From: Chalara sp. BL73
Lineage: Eukaryota > Ascomycota > Leotiomycetes > Helotiales
NCBI GenBank assembly: GCA_918026815.1
Contig: CAKJVC010000049.1
Coordinates: 682,001 to 746,000 of the forward strand
Direction of reading: 5' to 3'
DNA: 64,000 bases
Position 1 is the first letter of the stretch; each line of letters opens with the position of its first letter. Under the pieces are notes generated by a model, which saw nothing but the letters and a program-made list of their open reading frames with translations, ran no database searches and was not told the origin of the DNA. Positions 1-11,443 of this stretch are shown here, in pieces. Position numbers and translations under genes: made by a program.

Positions 1-199
1 TGATGGTAGGTCTTGCACCGTCTTGTTTGTTATAATTGACTAACACGTGTTGATAGATATGATCCCACCTGACTCGAGAGTTGAGATTGATGCCAAGATC
101 AATGCTGGCTATTTCACATTGGGTAAGCAAGCTACAACTGAGGAGTTGAAAAATGTGAAGGGCCGCGGGTGGGAAAGTTGGGAGGATGCGGTCCACTAA
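1..199 (+). CDS. 3' end of an unidentified gene (partial)
   Basis: The last exon runs from 57 to the TAA at 197-199 and encodes about 47 residues, including the stretch VEIDAKINAGYFTLGK and ending WEDAVH. A canonical small intron precedes it at 6-56, with a GTAGGT donor, a GACTAAC branch site at 38-44 and a GATAG acceptor. The five bases before the donor continue the same frame, giving Asp-Asp-Met-Ile-Pro-Pro. The rest of the gene lies upstream of the window. I do not recognise the family from this short tail and assign no function. The composition and intron signals make a genuine C-terminus likely. Confidence 0.55.
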
Positions 200-866
200 C
201 TTGAGTCTTTGTAATACCAAATACCTAACTGCAACGATGAACTTTCGCATTGCAAGTGCTTCACAACACAAACATCTCTAGGCTGCGGAGCAATCTGGAA
301 TCCACAAGGCTGTTGGACAAGTACTCATACCTCTTAGGAGCTATTTGGAAAGACGATACCATATGCAGCATTTCTTTACAGCGGATGTCTCTTTGGAAAC
401 ATAAAATTCCTTTGAATGGGATTGCTTCAAAAATTCACCTGCAATGTTCTTTTCACTGCTTGGTTACTCCAGCTTGATGAGTGAATTTTGAGAAATCTGG
501 AGGGATCTGAGATATCCCCTTATTCTATTGTACTTTAGATTGCAACCATTTGTCGCCGTGCATCGTCAATATACGGTTATGCTGGCCCTGCAGTTGTAAT
601 ATTCATTTGCTACGTTGTGATTCGGCCACCACCAGAATTTACTCCCAGAACAGCTAACGGCATGTGAAGTAGAGGGCTAGGTGCGAGAGAAGTGTTTACT
701 TGCACCTTTACTCCTGCATCTATGGTTACACGAACCAAACGGCTCTTGCCACGCCTAAGCCCGTGTCACCGACCAAAGAATTTCTTTTTTGACAAGCTCT
801 GAGCTTGTTACACTTTGACTTCTGAAATCTTTCTGCTCCTCTTCCCATACTGCTACTTGAGTAACC
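200..866. other. Intergenic, no gene seen
   Basis: This 667-bp gap separates the partial gene from the MYND gene. A short open frame at 250-477 has no family resemblance and no splice partner. The segment presumably holds the 3' UTR of the first gene and the promoter of the next. Confidence 0.5.
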
Positions 867-2874
867 ATGACAGAAAAGTCGTCAGCAGATCAGATTACTT
901 GTGGTAATACAGAGCGAGCTGTCGATAATAGGCCCTCCCAATGTGCTGAACTAGCCCTAAAGGCTTGTAAAGGATGCTTTCTGATTCAGGTACGCTTCTT
1001 TTAATTGGGTCATGCAATATAACCTCTCTCTATCGTGGATGTTAAGTGTCCCATTTAGTACTGCAGCAAGGAATGCCAGATGGCACACTGGAAGCTTCAC
1101 AAAATCGACTGTAAATCTCCCTTGATGCAGGCGACGTGGAAGCCTTCTTGGCATGTAGAGCATCGTCAACCAGCATTTTATGGTGAGAATGACACAGGTG
1201 ATGACGGATGTTCAGAACTGGGACAGGTCAGACATGGCGCACGAAAGTATCTCTGGGGAAATGTTCCAGCTGTAAATATAGTCAATCATCCTCAGAACGA
1301 AGGATTGAGTCTGCCTGGACGTATTAATCTTCTATTTGCCGGTAAGTTTGCGTCTCTTCTGCAATGAACCTGTGCAAATCTGCTGATCCTCCCAAGCATC
1401 AGGAGATCTTCGGAATGTAGTAAGGTCCTTGGCTGAAATACCACAATCCTGGATCGGTGAATCTGATGTTGTGATTAATGACAGGGACTTTGACATTGTA
1501 GCAAGAAATTTGATTCTCCTTTTGGTTGCACTGAACTTCAACCCCAGCGAAGCACCACGTATCATGCTACACATATGGTACTCTGCTGTGATTCCCCGAG
1601 GGATATTTGTTTTGCTGCAAAACAGAGTCCTGCCTCTGTTCAAGGATGTATGTTCGAAGATTCAAGGAAAACCACCAAAGTCTCTCCAAGCTAAGTCCTG
1701 GAACTTTGGTGCACGGGGTTTGCGTCTTGTGCTTGAGAAATCAATGTGGGACCGCCTTCCATCCTACTTGGAAGTCCCTGGCGGGTTACCAGCATCCCAA
1801 GCTCTGAGGATAATGAGATCGACGACGCTAGCACCAGGGAGGAAAGATTATGTTGAACGGGCACTCTATATCAGTTTTCCTCCATGGTGAGTCTGTAATA
1901 GCAAGTTTCGTAACGACGGAGTTCTGCTGCCATTTGGCCAATCTAGATCAGAATTCGACACACCAAATCCGTAAGATCTTTTCGCACTTGGCAACGAGAA
2001 TACGCTAATACGTAGCAAGGACATTATTTCAATCGAATGATTTCTGGCCAATGATGGATTCTGCGGATCCTCTCCAAGGTTGGCCAGTCAAAGACGTTAT
2101 TCAGAATGCTCCATCGGCAAAGAATGACATCTACGGAAGTCTGTACATTTATCTCCAAGACGTCTTAGTGAGGTTTTGTGAGCAAGTGAGCCGAATCAAA
2201 GTCCGCTTTCACCTGTTCCAGGTGGATGCGCTACAGTTACCTTACAAGCTAAAAGACCGTGGAATGGACAAAACCTTTTTCGATAGAATCGAGGTGTGTT
2301 ACATATGCCGGTTCAGTTTGCCCCAAGTTCAATGTCTTTCCTTTCCATGGCTCCAACTAACTATAATAATCGCTGGAAGGTCTCTAACATTGTAGATCAT
2401 GGATATCTTGGGCCTCAGATGACACTCAACACGTTCGGAGCGATGCTTAAATCCAGAGGTGATAATCCTCATGCCGCAATCTTGGCACTATTCTTGAATG
2501 CTGTACATGAGGTTACAGATCCAATGGAACAAATGGCCTCAATGAAGCTTGAAATGGATCGACTGCGCCGATACATTCCAGTACCTCTGAGCCGGCAGCA
2601 CGATCCCTATGATGTGGACTTTTTAAGATTCTGTGATGCTCGCAGATTAGTCCGTGATGTGGACAAGCTCTTCAACCGCTTCATGCAGCAATGTGAATTC
2701 AGGGCTATATCTAGAGCCTCTGGGCTAAAGATGAAGTCAAAGAACACTATTGTTGAGTCGTGGCCAATGAGGCTGAAGAAGGACGCTTCGAAGGATGAGT
2801 TTGATCTCCTGATGGCATCTGGGCACATGGGCTTGGAGAGATATGTTGAATGGGGGCGGTCTTCCGTAGCTTGA
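867..2874 (+). CDS. MYND zinc finger and DUF4470 domain protein
   Basis: Five exons: 867-989, 1059-1341, 1403-1886, 2020-2293 and 2380-2874; 552 aa. Splicing out the first intron joins CKGCFLIQ to YCSKECQMAHW, so residues about 26-58 form a complete MYND-type cluster (Cys pairs, then a C-x3-H-x3-C type end in KLHKIDC). The remainder matches fungal DUF4470 proteins: GDLRNVVRSLAEIP near the second junction, then RIE|VSNIVD followed by YLGP and NPHAAILALFLNA in the last exons. The role is unknown; MYND fingers usually bind proline-rich partner proteins. The start is the first ATG in frame with the finger. The third intron (1887-2019, 133 bp) is longer than its neighbours and could hide a small extra exon, so the model is least certain there. 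Confidence 0.85.
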
Positions 2875-3029
2875 GCCTTGAGGAAGCTTCGAACTTTGTT
2901 GGATATGACGCCTAAAGCTATGGTACAGAACGATGCAGACAGCGCATTTCCTAATATGCAGAGTGCTTTCCGTTTTTGTTTAAACGACAAGCCATATCAG
3001 CCTCAGCGGCTCGTTTCAGTAAGAGATAA

Positions 3030-3240
3030 TCAATAACGAATAGCATCCTCGGTCTGAGCCCGTTTGACCAGCCGCAGGACCGACATTCCCTGTCCTTTTG
3101 AATAGTCAAGACATGTGTTGCCCTCAGTAACGCTCCACGGTCCCTCACGTGCACTCCACTCCAGGCTCTTCCCGTGTTCTGCATAAGCTCGGGCCGTCTT
3201 GGGTTCTCCTACATGATGCAATTTCTCATTCAAACGTATC
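3030..3240 (-). pseudogene. Isolated exon-like relic, ankyrin-repeat-like tail
   Basis: Reading leftward from about 3240 to the TAA ending at 3030, one open frame encodes LHHVGEPKTARAYAEHGKSL, and further on GNTCLDYSKGQGMSV. The A-x-x-x-EHGKSLEW and GNTCLDYSKGQGM spacing is reminiscent of a terminal ankyrin repeat, though the match is loose. A TAG acceptor-like site lies immediately upstream. I could not find upstream exons that would complete a protein, so this looks like a remnant or an exon of an unrecognised gene. It has no usable ATG of its own. Confidence 0.3.
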
Positions 3241-5682
3241 TCGCTTGTCTATTGTTCACCTTTGCATCCATGGAGAGGCGTGGTTAATACAATCACGTGT
3301 TTGGGATTGCATCGGGTGAGAGAGCCGATATGCCGGACGCGCTCGTGGCTGAACTTTTCTCCTCGTATGCCTAACCCGGCATCGTCAACACCACGGCTCC
3401 ACCATCTCGAAGTTGGATAATGCATTGAGCTCTTTTGAGAATGATCCTGATCAGATGCCTTATTGGTATCTGTGAATCATCGTCTGATTTGGCCAAATCG
3501 AGCTCTTTGCACGGGTCGCAGCTTGCATCACGTTCCGCGTTATTGTATTTTCAAACTTCAAAACTTTACCTCAAAGTTTCGAGTTATGAAGATGTCTCCG
3601 TAGCCCTACTATTAGCCAAGTCGTAGCATTGAGTTACAATGCTCATTGTCACATTATTTGTGTTTTCCTATTCTCTCACTACGCTCCATCCGCCCCCTTC
3701 TTTTTCAAGCCGTTGTCCATGGTCTCGTAGACAATTATGGATTGCTCAGTCAAAAGGACGTGTTTTCCTAACAACGTAATTTTCTTTCCGCAGACCTCTC
3801 GGAGACTACATGAGACGACAATTCTACGGACTGTCCAGACTCATTCAAGGGCATTTGCATCCTATGTTAAGCGCGTTTCTCGACAACTCTTAGCTGAACG
3901 CACCTTGTCTGTTCTCTATTCTAGTAAGCCAGCACTCGAACATATGAACAGCATTAAATCGCATGCCTATGTAGAAATATCGAAGTTCGATATTCTCATC
4001 ACAGCCAAGTGCAACGTCATCCGCCAAATCAAAGGAGGGTTTCCTTAGACAGGATACATATCCTCCACCATGGTACTAGTCTTGGACAAACTTGAAGAGA
4101 CTCATAGAAGCAATTCAGTCACCAAGTTGAGTCGAGGCTTATCTTACAGAATACAATAATCTTCCTAAGATTTGGAATGAATCTCCAAAGGGATGAGAGT
4201 ACTCAGCATCCAACCCACCTATTTCCAAGTTTCCCTCAGAAGATAGAGTCGTAAGGTTCAACCTCCACAGTTTTTCAATGTTGTAGCTCATTCTGAAACT
4301 GTACACACAGTTGTCTTCCGGCTTGAGCCAATGCTGGCAGCTGAAGGCTCAGCCTCCTTGACCATTCAGCTTCTTGTATAATGAGGTCTGCTAGAGGACA
4401 AAAGCCTGTTGGTGAATTTTGTTTGCTCGAGAAACGGCACCAACGTGGTCCAGAAACAGTCCTCAATTTCTAATATCGACTGCAGCCATTAATGATCTGG
4501 ATGGTGGTGATCCTGCTGTTTCACGCTTGGGCGATTTGGTGATCAGTTTGTGAGACAAACCCTCCATCGCTGTCACAAACTATATTCGAGCCACCTGGCT
4601 ATGTGCCAGTTCAAACTTCTTGTCCCGCAACTTTCTATCGTTTTATTAGTCGTTGTTTTCCGCTTTCTTGGGACACGTCAAGGCAGATCTCTAGCTCACA
4701 AGGTTCGCTAGTTCTCCCTTTCGATTTTGATCCTCTCGTCTTGTGGCTACTTTAGAGGCGTAGAAATGGATCTAAAATATGGAATTGTGCCTTGAAACTG
4801 GTCTTGAACAATGAAAAGGTCCAGCTGAGTTACGTTTTGGGACACCTTTCATGTTGCTCTGTGGCAAACAAGGCGGCCTAGTTTACGATGTATTGTCTTC
4901 GCCGCCGGGTATCATCCAACTCATATTGTAAAACTTGCTAAGAGCCTTGTAAAATAATTATCCACCCGAGCGGCTACCCAGTGGCTGGAATACACAAGAC
5001 CCTATGGGACTCAACCACGCGACGCCCCGTTTTAAATCGATTGTATGCAATTAAATTCAGACCCAAAACTTTATTCTACATTTTCCTTAGTGCTGCTCGG
5101 GTCTGGTTTGGGAAAAGTTGCTTCATAGCTGGTGATCATCTAGAACTAGGCCAAAAATAACAAAATGTCCGTTCGGTCTGCCGGTCAGGGTTCCGTCTCG
5201 TCAAACGATAATTGGTTAAGCTCCATCTGAAGTGCCTTGGCCTCTATTTAGCCGGAAAGATACCCGATATTACCGAAGTACAAAACAATACCCATGCTGC
5301 AGCTTTACTTCCTGCAGAAACAACTTCACATAAAAGTAACTGGCTCTCGGCACGTAATTCCACATTTAACCATATTACCCGGGACGCCACCCGTAATGCC
5401 CCAAGATCTCCTCTCCTGGAGTACGCGGGGTTTCTAGAACAATATTCCGGGGCAACATTTTTGTGTATCCAAAACACGAAATGACTGTCAATATCACGCG
5501 AGGTAACACTCTGCACCTCGTCTGACAGAACGAATCAGGCGATGGTCCCTGGACCAAATGTGTGGGTTGGCTTGGAAGCTCTGCGGGACCTGGCGTCTAT
5601 GCAAAATAAACCCTACAACCGGTTAAAATAAACATCCTTTGGCCCTCTTGGTACCGATGGCCTGGATCTACAGTTGCTTGTT
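3241..5682. other. Gene-poor stretch
   Basis: Only short open frames without domain resemblance or plausible splice partners are visible here on either strand. Frames at 3435-3626, 3737-4048 and 5212-5484 were inspected and show no motif. The right end is presumably the promoter region of the sugar transporter. Confidence 0.4.
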
Positions 5683-5688
5683 TATATA
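5683..5688 (+). promoter_or_regulatory. TATA box of the sugar transporter
   Basis: TATATA in the context TTTATATAGC lies 86 nt upstream of the transporter ATG, within a pyrimidine-rich leader (tcctcctgtgg, ctcgtccttctcttcc) of the kind common in fungal core promoters. This is sequence-based inference only. Confidence 0.4.
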
Positions 5689-5773
5689 GCTGCAGCTGTC
5701 CCTCCTCCTGTGGTTCTCTCCTCGTCCTTCTCTTCCTTCAGCAAAGTCAGCAGTTGGTACATCAAGCGTCAAA

Positions 5774-7683
5774 ATGGTCGGAATAGCTATTGGAGATATT
5801 GGCGCGGCCCAGGCAGAGGCACCAGTCTTTGAGAAGGTTATCTGGTACAAAGATAGCGGTCTCCGGAAGCTTTACCTTTGGGCAGCGGTTCTTTGCATTG
5901 CATCTGCAACCACTGGTTATGACGGGATGATGTTGAACACATCCCAGAATCTTGATCAATGGCAGGATTACTGTGAGTATTCTCCATCGAATACGGTTAT
6001 CTGGCGACCCAACTGAGAGGGAGTCATCGTGAGCGTCTCGAGAATTTTGGCACACAGATTGTTTGAGCAAACGCTAATATCTAACTTTAGTTAAGCATCC
6101 CAAGGACTCCAAACTTGTGAGTATACACTATTTGAAATAGAGTACCATTCGGGCATATTTTCGTCCCTAGGATATGCTGTATAGCTTCAGGACGATGGCA
6201 GCAAACACGCCAAAACTTCTACAACGTTTTCAAATTCTCTGTGAAATAAAAACCTAATACGGAGGCTTAGGGTCTAATGAACGCCATCTACCAAATTGGC
6301 TCCCTAGCCGCGTTTCCTTTTGTACCATATAGTAAGCAATCCCAACATATACCTCGCCGCCATTTTTCAGTGACTAAATACTAACGTGATTGTCTAGTGG
6401 CTGATTGGTGGGGACGCAAGGTGCCCATCGTCGTTGGGTGTGTTATTATGCTCATTGGTGGTTTGCTCGGAGCTTTCGCCAATGGTTTCGGAATGTACAC
6501 TGGAGGTCGATTCATCCTTGGTTTTGGAAACAGCTTGACCCAAATGTCGTCACCAGTTCTATTGACCGAGATCTGCCATCCCCAACACCGCGGAAAGGTT
6601 ACCGCCATCTACAACTGCCTGTGGAACTTGGGAGCCTTGTTCGTTGCATGGATTGCCTGGGCTACCATGACAATTGATGGTGACTGGTCATGGAGATCCC
6701 TCACTCTTTTCCAGATCATCCCAGCCGCTATCCAACTCGCGTTCATTTGGTGGGTGCCTGAGTCTCCAAGATGGCACATGGCACACGAGCGTTACGACGA
6801 GGCTTTGCATACCCTTGCCAAGTACCACGCCAATGGTGACACCCAGAACGCCACTGTGCAATTCGAGTTCAAGGAAATCAAGGAGACTATCCGTCTCGAA
6901 TTCGAGGCCAAGACCAACTCCAGCTACCTCGACTTCCTCAAGACCAAGGGCAACCGCTACAGATTGGCGCTCCTCATCTCCCTCGGTGTCATCTCGCAAT
7001 ATTCTGGTAACGCCCTCTTCTCCAACTACATGAACTTGATTTACGAGTCCATGGGCATCAAGGACCAACAAAAGAAAATTCCACTCAATGGTGGTCAAAC
7101 TCTGCTGGCCCTCATCGTCTCTGTCGGCTGTGCCTTCCTCGTCGATCGCGTTGGAAGACGTCCTCTCTTCCTCGTCTCCACCGTGGGAATGGTAGCTATG
7201 TTCTTCGCCTGGACCATCACCGCCTCGCAATTCGAGAAAACTGGCGATGTCAAGAAAACAGGATACCCACAGGTCGTCTGGGTCTGGCTCTTCGGTGTCT
7301 TCTACTCCCTCGCATGGTCCGGTCTCCTCGTGGCTTACGCCCTCGAAATCCTGCCCTACAAGCTCCGTGCCAAGGGCCTCATGATCATGAACTTGACCGT
7401 ACAAGCCGCCCTCGTGCTCGGTAACTACACCAACCCTATCGCCTGGGAGCGCCTTCCCCACCACTGGAACCTGTCGCTCATCTACACCATCTGGATCTTC
7501 ATCGAGTTGTTATTCGTGTACTTCTTCTACGTTGAGACCAGGGGTCCCACGCTCGAGGAGCTGGCTAAGATCTTTGATGGAGAGGACGCGGCTGTTGCGC
7601 ATGTTGATTTGGAGCAGGTCGAGAAGGAGATACAAATAAATGAGGAGAAAACGCCTGCTACTTCCACCGCTAGAGTTGTTTAG
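5774..7683 (+). CDS. MFS sugar porter (lactose permease/hexose transporter type)
   Basis: Four exons: 5774-5972, 6091-6116 (only 26 nt), 6271-6331 and 6398-7683; 523 aa, the usual length for fungal sugar porters. Family hallmarks are the first helix with TTGYDGMMLN, the loop 2-3 motif ADWWGRKVP, PESPRW at the end of the sixth helix, DRVGRRPLF in loop 8-9, and ETRGPTLEEL after the last helix. These place it in the proton-coupled sugar/H+ symporter family at the plasma membrane. The specific sugar cannot be read from sequence; the overall pattern resembles the fungal LAC12-like group. The small exons are required: they supply HPKDSKL and the third membrane segment GLMNAIYQIGSLAAFPF. A TATA box precedes it and the next gene to the right is a tRNA. 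Confidence 0.93.
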
Positions 7684-8210
7684 ATGATGCATTTCAGTGC
7701 ATGGATAGAAAGGAGGTAATGGTGCAGAAGCGAGGATCTTTGGAGGATAATTTCTATGAACAGGCTTAGCTCATCTTTCTAAATTGATCATATTTGCCGC
7801 TCTCCCACAACTCAAGCAAGAATAATCTCTCCATGTGATGATGTTCATTAGCATGTTCTTCCTAAACATAATTTTCTGCCTCCTGGGATTTTTTCGTGCT
7901 TTTTTTTTAATCCAGTAAAACTGTCCTAATGTAATAACTGAAGTTAGACTAGAGATTATTAGTGTCTATAAAGTGTCAAACATTAGACAAACATGGAGCG
8001 GATTACATTCCATCAATGAATAAGCTCATCAGCACAACATCTATGAACAAAAAGCTCACAACAAAGTGTTGCCAAGCCCGCCAAAAGAACAAGCGAGTCT
8101 TTCTGCCCACTTTCCACTCCTCAAACGCCACTCTAAAGAACCAAACCAGCTACAAGATAAATTAGTTCCACATATACTATTTGTTAAAATAAATATGATA
8201 AAAAAATAAA
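7684..8210. other. 3' flank and AT-rich spacer
   Basis: AT-rich sequence with a T run near 7902-7909 that may belong to the 3' UTR of the sugar transporter. No coding frame with support is visible. Confidence 0.4.
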
Positions 8211-8311
8211 TTCCATACCAGGGAGTCGAACCCTGCGCTCCCGCGATCGCTGTTTGTCGTTGAGGGACATGAACTTGAAAGGCGGAAATGTTACCGATAC
8301 ACCAGTATGGA
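8211..8311 (-). tRNA. tRNA-Glu(UUC) with a 30-nt intron
   Basis: On the minus strand the acceptor stem TCCATAC pairs with GTATGGA, followed by discriminator A at 8211. The D stem is GTGT/ACAT. The anticodon stem TCCGC/GCGGG closes the loop CTTTCAA, giving anticodon UUC. The T stem CAGGG/CCCTG encloses TTCGACT. A 30-nt insert separates the anticodon loop from the 3' half of the anticodon stem, the standard position (near 37/38) for a nuclear tRNA intron. The mature length is about 71 nt. A T-rich tract (TTTATTTTTTT) follows the 3' end as Pol III terminator. The exact intron borders can shift by one or two bases. Confidence 0.88.
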
Positions 8312-8798
8312 TGTGATTCGTTGATTGATGATGGAGTAATAATTAAACTTTATTATATTACATTCCCTGTCGCAAGTGGGATTGAGAAGTAATGAAAAAA
8401 CGGGCATGTAGTGATGAGGAGAATGGAGGATATTTGCGACGTTTCCAAAAAAAGTATCGAGATTATATTGTTTAAATTCCTTTACTAGAGGAAATCTCCT
8501 ATCATGGGTGGCACTTATTTCGTCGATGCTAATATTTACATCTAAATAAGTTATGGGAGAACAAAACCAAGTGCAAATTTTGCAGTGTCCTAGAATGGGT
8601 TTACTTTCGGGATGATATAAAATTATGTGAAATCTTTGTTCTTAAAGGCATAACGTTGCCGTAGCATCATATCCCATAACACTATCGCTAGTCATGATCA
8701 CATCATCAAAACATCTATGGACAGAAGCTGCACATTGACATCGGCTATATTCCAAGGGGACTAATCCTGATCGTTCCTAATGCATCCAATACGTATCG
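8312..8798. other. AT-rich spacer, no gene seen
   Basis: AT-rich sequence between the tRNA and the stop codon of the ligase-like gene. It probably contains the tRNA upstream region and the 3' UTR of the minus-strand gene. Confidence 0.4.
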
Positions 8799-10721
8799 CT
8801 AAATCGTACACATTCGACACCTGTCCCACGGATCATAGGTGTATTCCTTCCCATGATCAACTTTCGCCATGTACTCAAGTATTCGCCAATCGTGAACCTC
8901 AACCCATTGTCTATCCTTGTCAAATTGGTTCGTATACCCTTGAACTTGCTTCAAGAAGGTAACTGTTTGTTCAGTCCGCTTGGTATCAACCAATATTACA
9001 CGTTGACATTCCCTCCCGGCCTGCGGGGACTTTGGCGGCGATCCTTTGGCAAAGGCTTTTGGCGATTTAATGAAGCGGCATCCATGCCAAGGAAGAAGGC
9101 TATTGGCGACCCATGGATCATCTGCGATACACGGTGAGAGGAGAATAATTAAATCTGCAAGTTGGCATTTGGTTTTTGTGAGGCGACACCGGCCTGTTCC
9201 TGCAATGCTGATGTTTGACTTCTGCTTTAGCCTCTTTACTAACGTGTTTCCATGCCTCGAGCCTTGACTGGCTGAAGTCTCTCTGCTCGTGAAAGAATAC
9301 TTTGCATTTTGGTCAAGGCTTGCAAGTGGGGAGCGCTTTCGGGTTTTTGCGGATTTATTTGATACGCTTCCAATTACATCTCGGTTCTCCGGGTTTATTG
9401 ACGATGTGGCAATGAGCGATTTAGGTCTATGAGTATTGTAAGTCGTAGATATTTCGGGAAGATCACTACCACCTTGTGACGAAGCACGCTGTGGAGGAGA
9501 GATTCCATATTCTACGGTTGTATGCGCCTTGGTGGAAAGTGCAGATCTGCCCTCTACGCAGTGCACAGATTGCATATTTGTCTCATGCAAACCAACCTCC
9601 TGTCGTAGTTTTGGTGGCACTTTGTGCGGCAGGTATGGTGGTGAGACAGGAAACGAGTAGAAATTTCGTTTTACCCGCGGCGAACTTTTGGTAAAATTGA
9701 GCTCCCGTTTGTTAGTAACCTCGAGTCGTTGCGCCAGAGGAGACATCTTTGATGGTGTCTGAGGGACCTTCTGGACGAGGTCAGGACCAAGTGATGCATT
9801 TGGGGTAATACTCAAGAGTCCAGTCGATCTTTGCGTAGTTATATACTTGTTAACATCCATAATGGTAGAGGCAGGTAGGGTTGGAACGTCTTTGAATACC
9901 CTGGAGAAGTCAAGCAATCCAATCGTGCTTTGCCCTCTGGGTGACTTAAATTGCTGGGCGCACTTTGGCAAACGATATGATACCACTAAATCCAACTCTT
10001 CTGGAAATAGCCTGCGTGGACCATAATCTTTCAAAAGCAAACGCGTCAGCCACTTCGCCTGACAGCCGTCTAATCTTCTATATAGTGCTCGCAAGCTAGA
10101 TGCAGTATCGAAACAAAATGGCCTATCAAACCTTGCGTTCCTGTCGAACTGGAAGATTGGGTTGTTGGCGTTAGAACGTATGGCAGCAGAAGATTCAGGA
10201 TTGTGGCAAGCTATTTGCATTAAGCAATGATGTACCTCCTGAACAGAAACCTTATGTGCTTGTGTAGGGGCGCAAAGCCGAAATTGAACCTGCAAATGGT
10301 AAGATCATGATTAAGCGCAGAATTGAACGCATACAAGTCTCTTCTTCATTAAACCCTCCACGCAAGACCCGAGATCACACCTGCGATGAGAATCGTTTCG
10401 CCATTCTTGAAGTTGCAGAAGATACCTTCTATCCACGTTAAAAGCCCTAGCAATAACCCGCTCTAAAGTTTCCGCATCAAGCCCGTAAGTATAGCCGCTC
10501 ATCCTATCGGCAGGGTGAAGCATAGCCAGAACACCTTCAGCGCCATTTTGAAACTTATCTAGGTTATCTAGGAGAGTGCAATTATGGCCAAACCACTCAA
10601 CTACTGCCGCGTTCTTCTTTCTCCTCGCGACGCTTCGTAAAAGCCATTCTTCTCTATGCTCTATATCATCAAGCCTATCGAGAAGGTTGCATACAAATAT
10701 GAACGGAAATGGCGGGGACAT
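8799..10721 (-). CDS. DNA ligase-family protein lacking the catalytic core
   Basis: Two exons, 10335-10721 and 8799-10289, with a 45-bp intron; 625 aa. Residues 1 to about 240 resemble the N-terminal (DNA_ligase_A_N-like) part of a fungal ATP-dependent ligase family: PFPFIFVCNLLDRL, YGLDAETLERVIARAF, AKWLTRLLLKDYGP. The last ~120 residues, from LADLIILLSPCIADDPW through WVEVHDWRILEYM to DPWDRC, resemble the BRCT-like tail of the same family. Between them lies only a Ser/Pro/Thr-rich linker of about 250 residues. I see no K-x-D-G adenylation motif and none of the later nucleotidyltransferase motifs, so ligase activity is unlikely. It may be a DNA-repair scaffold or a decaying paralogue. Family assignment rests on remembered similarity of the two ends. 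Confidence 0.6.
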
Positions 10722-11443
10722 TGTTCGTCGTCAAACGCGTATTTGATACTGCGTCGCAAGCTGTAGGTATGCTTCGGGTTCAGACCACCAACTCATTAGC
10801 ATGATCATAAGGCTGGGCGGCGTCGAAGCTACAGTAAGCATCTACTCCTATATGCGGTATTATTGCAAAGCTATTCGCGACCGAGGGCTAGTTATAGCGT
10901 TTCTTTGTGGGAAATTAAAGTAAATAAAAAGAGCACGTGCTTGAGCGTGAACACAGTGCCAAGATTTTCTAACTCGCGTTGTCATGTGATAAATGCCCCA
11001 TTTTATTCGTACTCACCTTGCTGACCGCCCAATGACCTAATTTTAAAAGAACTGGGGCCCCCAGGTCCCATTAGCTTGGTGAATGTCATCCAGCGTCCTA
11101 ACCACTTCTCCTGAATCTGGAATCTTTCGTTCTTTGTGTATGTATGTTACCATCCGACCTCACCACCTCTATCACTGTCGTTCTTCCACTGTACATGTTG
11201 GTGCTACGATCCCCATGACATAATAATAATATCATTCTACTTAAAGCTCAGCCAGAGGCTGACATTGTACTGTACATTCTTTTACCCTTTGTTTACGAGC
11301 GAACGGTTCAGTTGTTTATTGACAAAAGAGACCCCGAACGCGGACACCCATTGATGCTTACGGAACGGCCACGCTCCTGGCCAACATTCTTCCCTCTACT
11401 CGATCACGAAGCAGCTCAGTTTGCGAACAACACTATATGCACC
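10722..11443 (+). promoter_or_regulatory. Divergent promoter region
   Basis: This 722-bp interval separates the minus-strand ligase-like start from the DUF4048 start, so both genes read outward from it. CT-rich tracts occur at about 11156-11200. In-frame ATGs at 11312 and 11354 could lengthen the DUF4048 protein. No other coding sequence is evident. Confidence 0.4.

Noticed and set aside
3737..4048. 103-codon plus-strand frame
   Set aside because: No recognisable motif, no neighbouring exons, and no promoter-like context.
6688..7464. 258-codon open frame on the minus strand within the sugar transporter
   Set aside because: It lies antisense to a transporter with clear family motifs; the acidic, repetitive translation is a codon-bias shadow.
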